Both the position numbers and the translations under genes were made by a program. A model generated the notes under the pieces. The model made no database searches. It saw nothing but the letters and a program-made list of their open reading frames with translations, and was not told where the DNA came from. A DNA stretch of 64,000 nucleotides. Origin: Pseudalkalibacillus hwajinpoensis (lineage in GTDB: Bacteria; Bacillota; Bacilli; Bacillales; Guptibacillaceae). This document shows positions 63,970-64,000 of this stretch, in pieces; positions within the stretch are counted from its first letter, which is position 1; every line of letters starts with the position of its first letter. The DNA lies in assembly GCF_039851965.1 (NCBI RefSeq), contig NZ_CP156674.1, forward strand, positions 1,302,001-1,366,000, read 5' to 3'.

Positions 63970-64000
63970 ATAGCATGCAGCCTAACTAAACAAAGACTCC

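Overview
This 64 kb window looks like chromosome from a low-to-moderate GC Firmicute of the family Bacillaceae. The evidence is strong AGGAGG ribosome sites, a near-canonical Spx, a YjcZ-type sporulation peptide, an FbpA-like small basic protein, a guanine deaminase of the Bacillus GuaD type, RsbR-like stressosome proteins, a BirA-boxed bioB, and a sigma-54 (SigL-type) operon. Two levansucrases, a BCCT osmolyte transporter and an acyl-lipid desaturase suggest a soil or marine, salt-tolerant lifestyle (inference). Most genes are on the minus strand.

Layout. 0-2.3 kb: metal-transporter-like gene with 5-oxoprolinase genes pxpB and pxpA. 2.4-5.7 kb: a symporter / histidine kinase / response regulator locus in which the first two genes are fused by a deletion, and whose regulator lacks the GAFTGA loop. 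6-14.3 kb: small housekeeping and stress enzymes (acetyltransferases, esterase, DinB-like, DUF2935, metallo-hydrolase, PBP3, SMP-30). 14.5-25.8 kb: a nine-gene acyl-CoA degradation operon with a sigma-54 promoter, two enhancer-like palindromes and its own sigma-54 activator. Both CoA ligases, the short-chain dehydrogenase, the CoA-transferase and the activator are broken, while six other genes remain open. 26-28 kb: a large unrecognised protein with a papain-like Gln/Cys/His/Asn arrangement. 28.3-31 kb: tandem secreted GH68 fructansucrases. 31.4-34.6 kb: an M20 dipeptidase whose terminator is interrupted by a 1,862 bp group IIC-type intron with a frameshifted maturase.

34.6-44.8 kb: truncated alternative ribosomal protein S14, guaD, an Old Yellow Enzyme, selO, a frameshifted methyltransferase, gene remnants, an aldo/keto reductase, an MFS pump with palindromic operator-like sites, prfC and an HxlR regulator. 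44.9-48.6 kb: two RsbR-like STAS proteins, one interrupted by TGA, flanking a BCCT transporter. 48.7-51.2 kb: bioB with BirA boxes, a desaturase and a YjcZ peptide. 51.6-53.3 kb: a complete IS231-like element with an 11 bp target duplication. 54.4-57 kb: a rifampicin phosphotransferase-type gene. 57.5-64 kb: small monooxygenases, a methyltransferase, a thiamine-binding protein, a DUF2817 hydrolase, a 55-residue membrane protein, an MFS pump, spx, an lspA paralogue and a universal stress protein.

The most striking themes are (i) concentrated decay of one sigma-54 catabolic regulon and of a nearby two-component locus; (ii) the intron inserted at a bidirectional terminator; (iii) the candidate papain-like protein; and (iv) a degenerate tandem repeat with an exact 20-nt period that occurs in two separate intergenic regions. 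All reading was done by eye; no database search was run.
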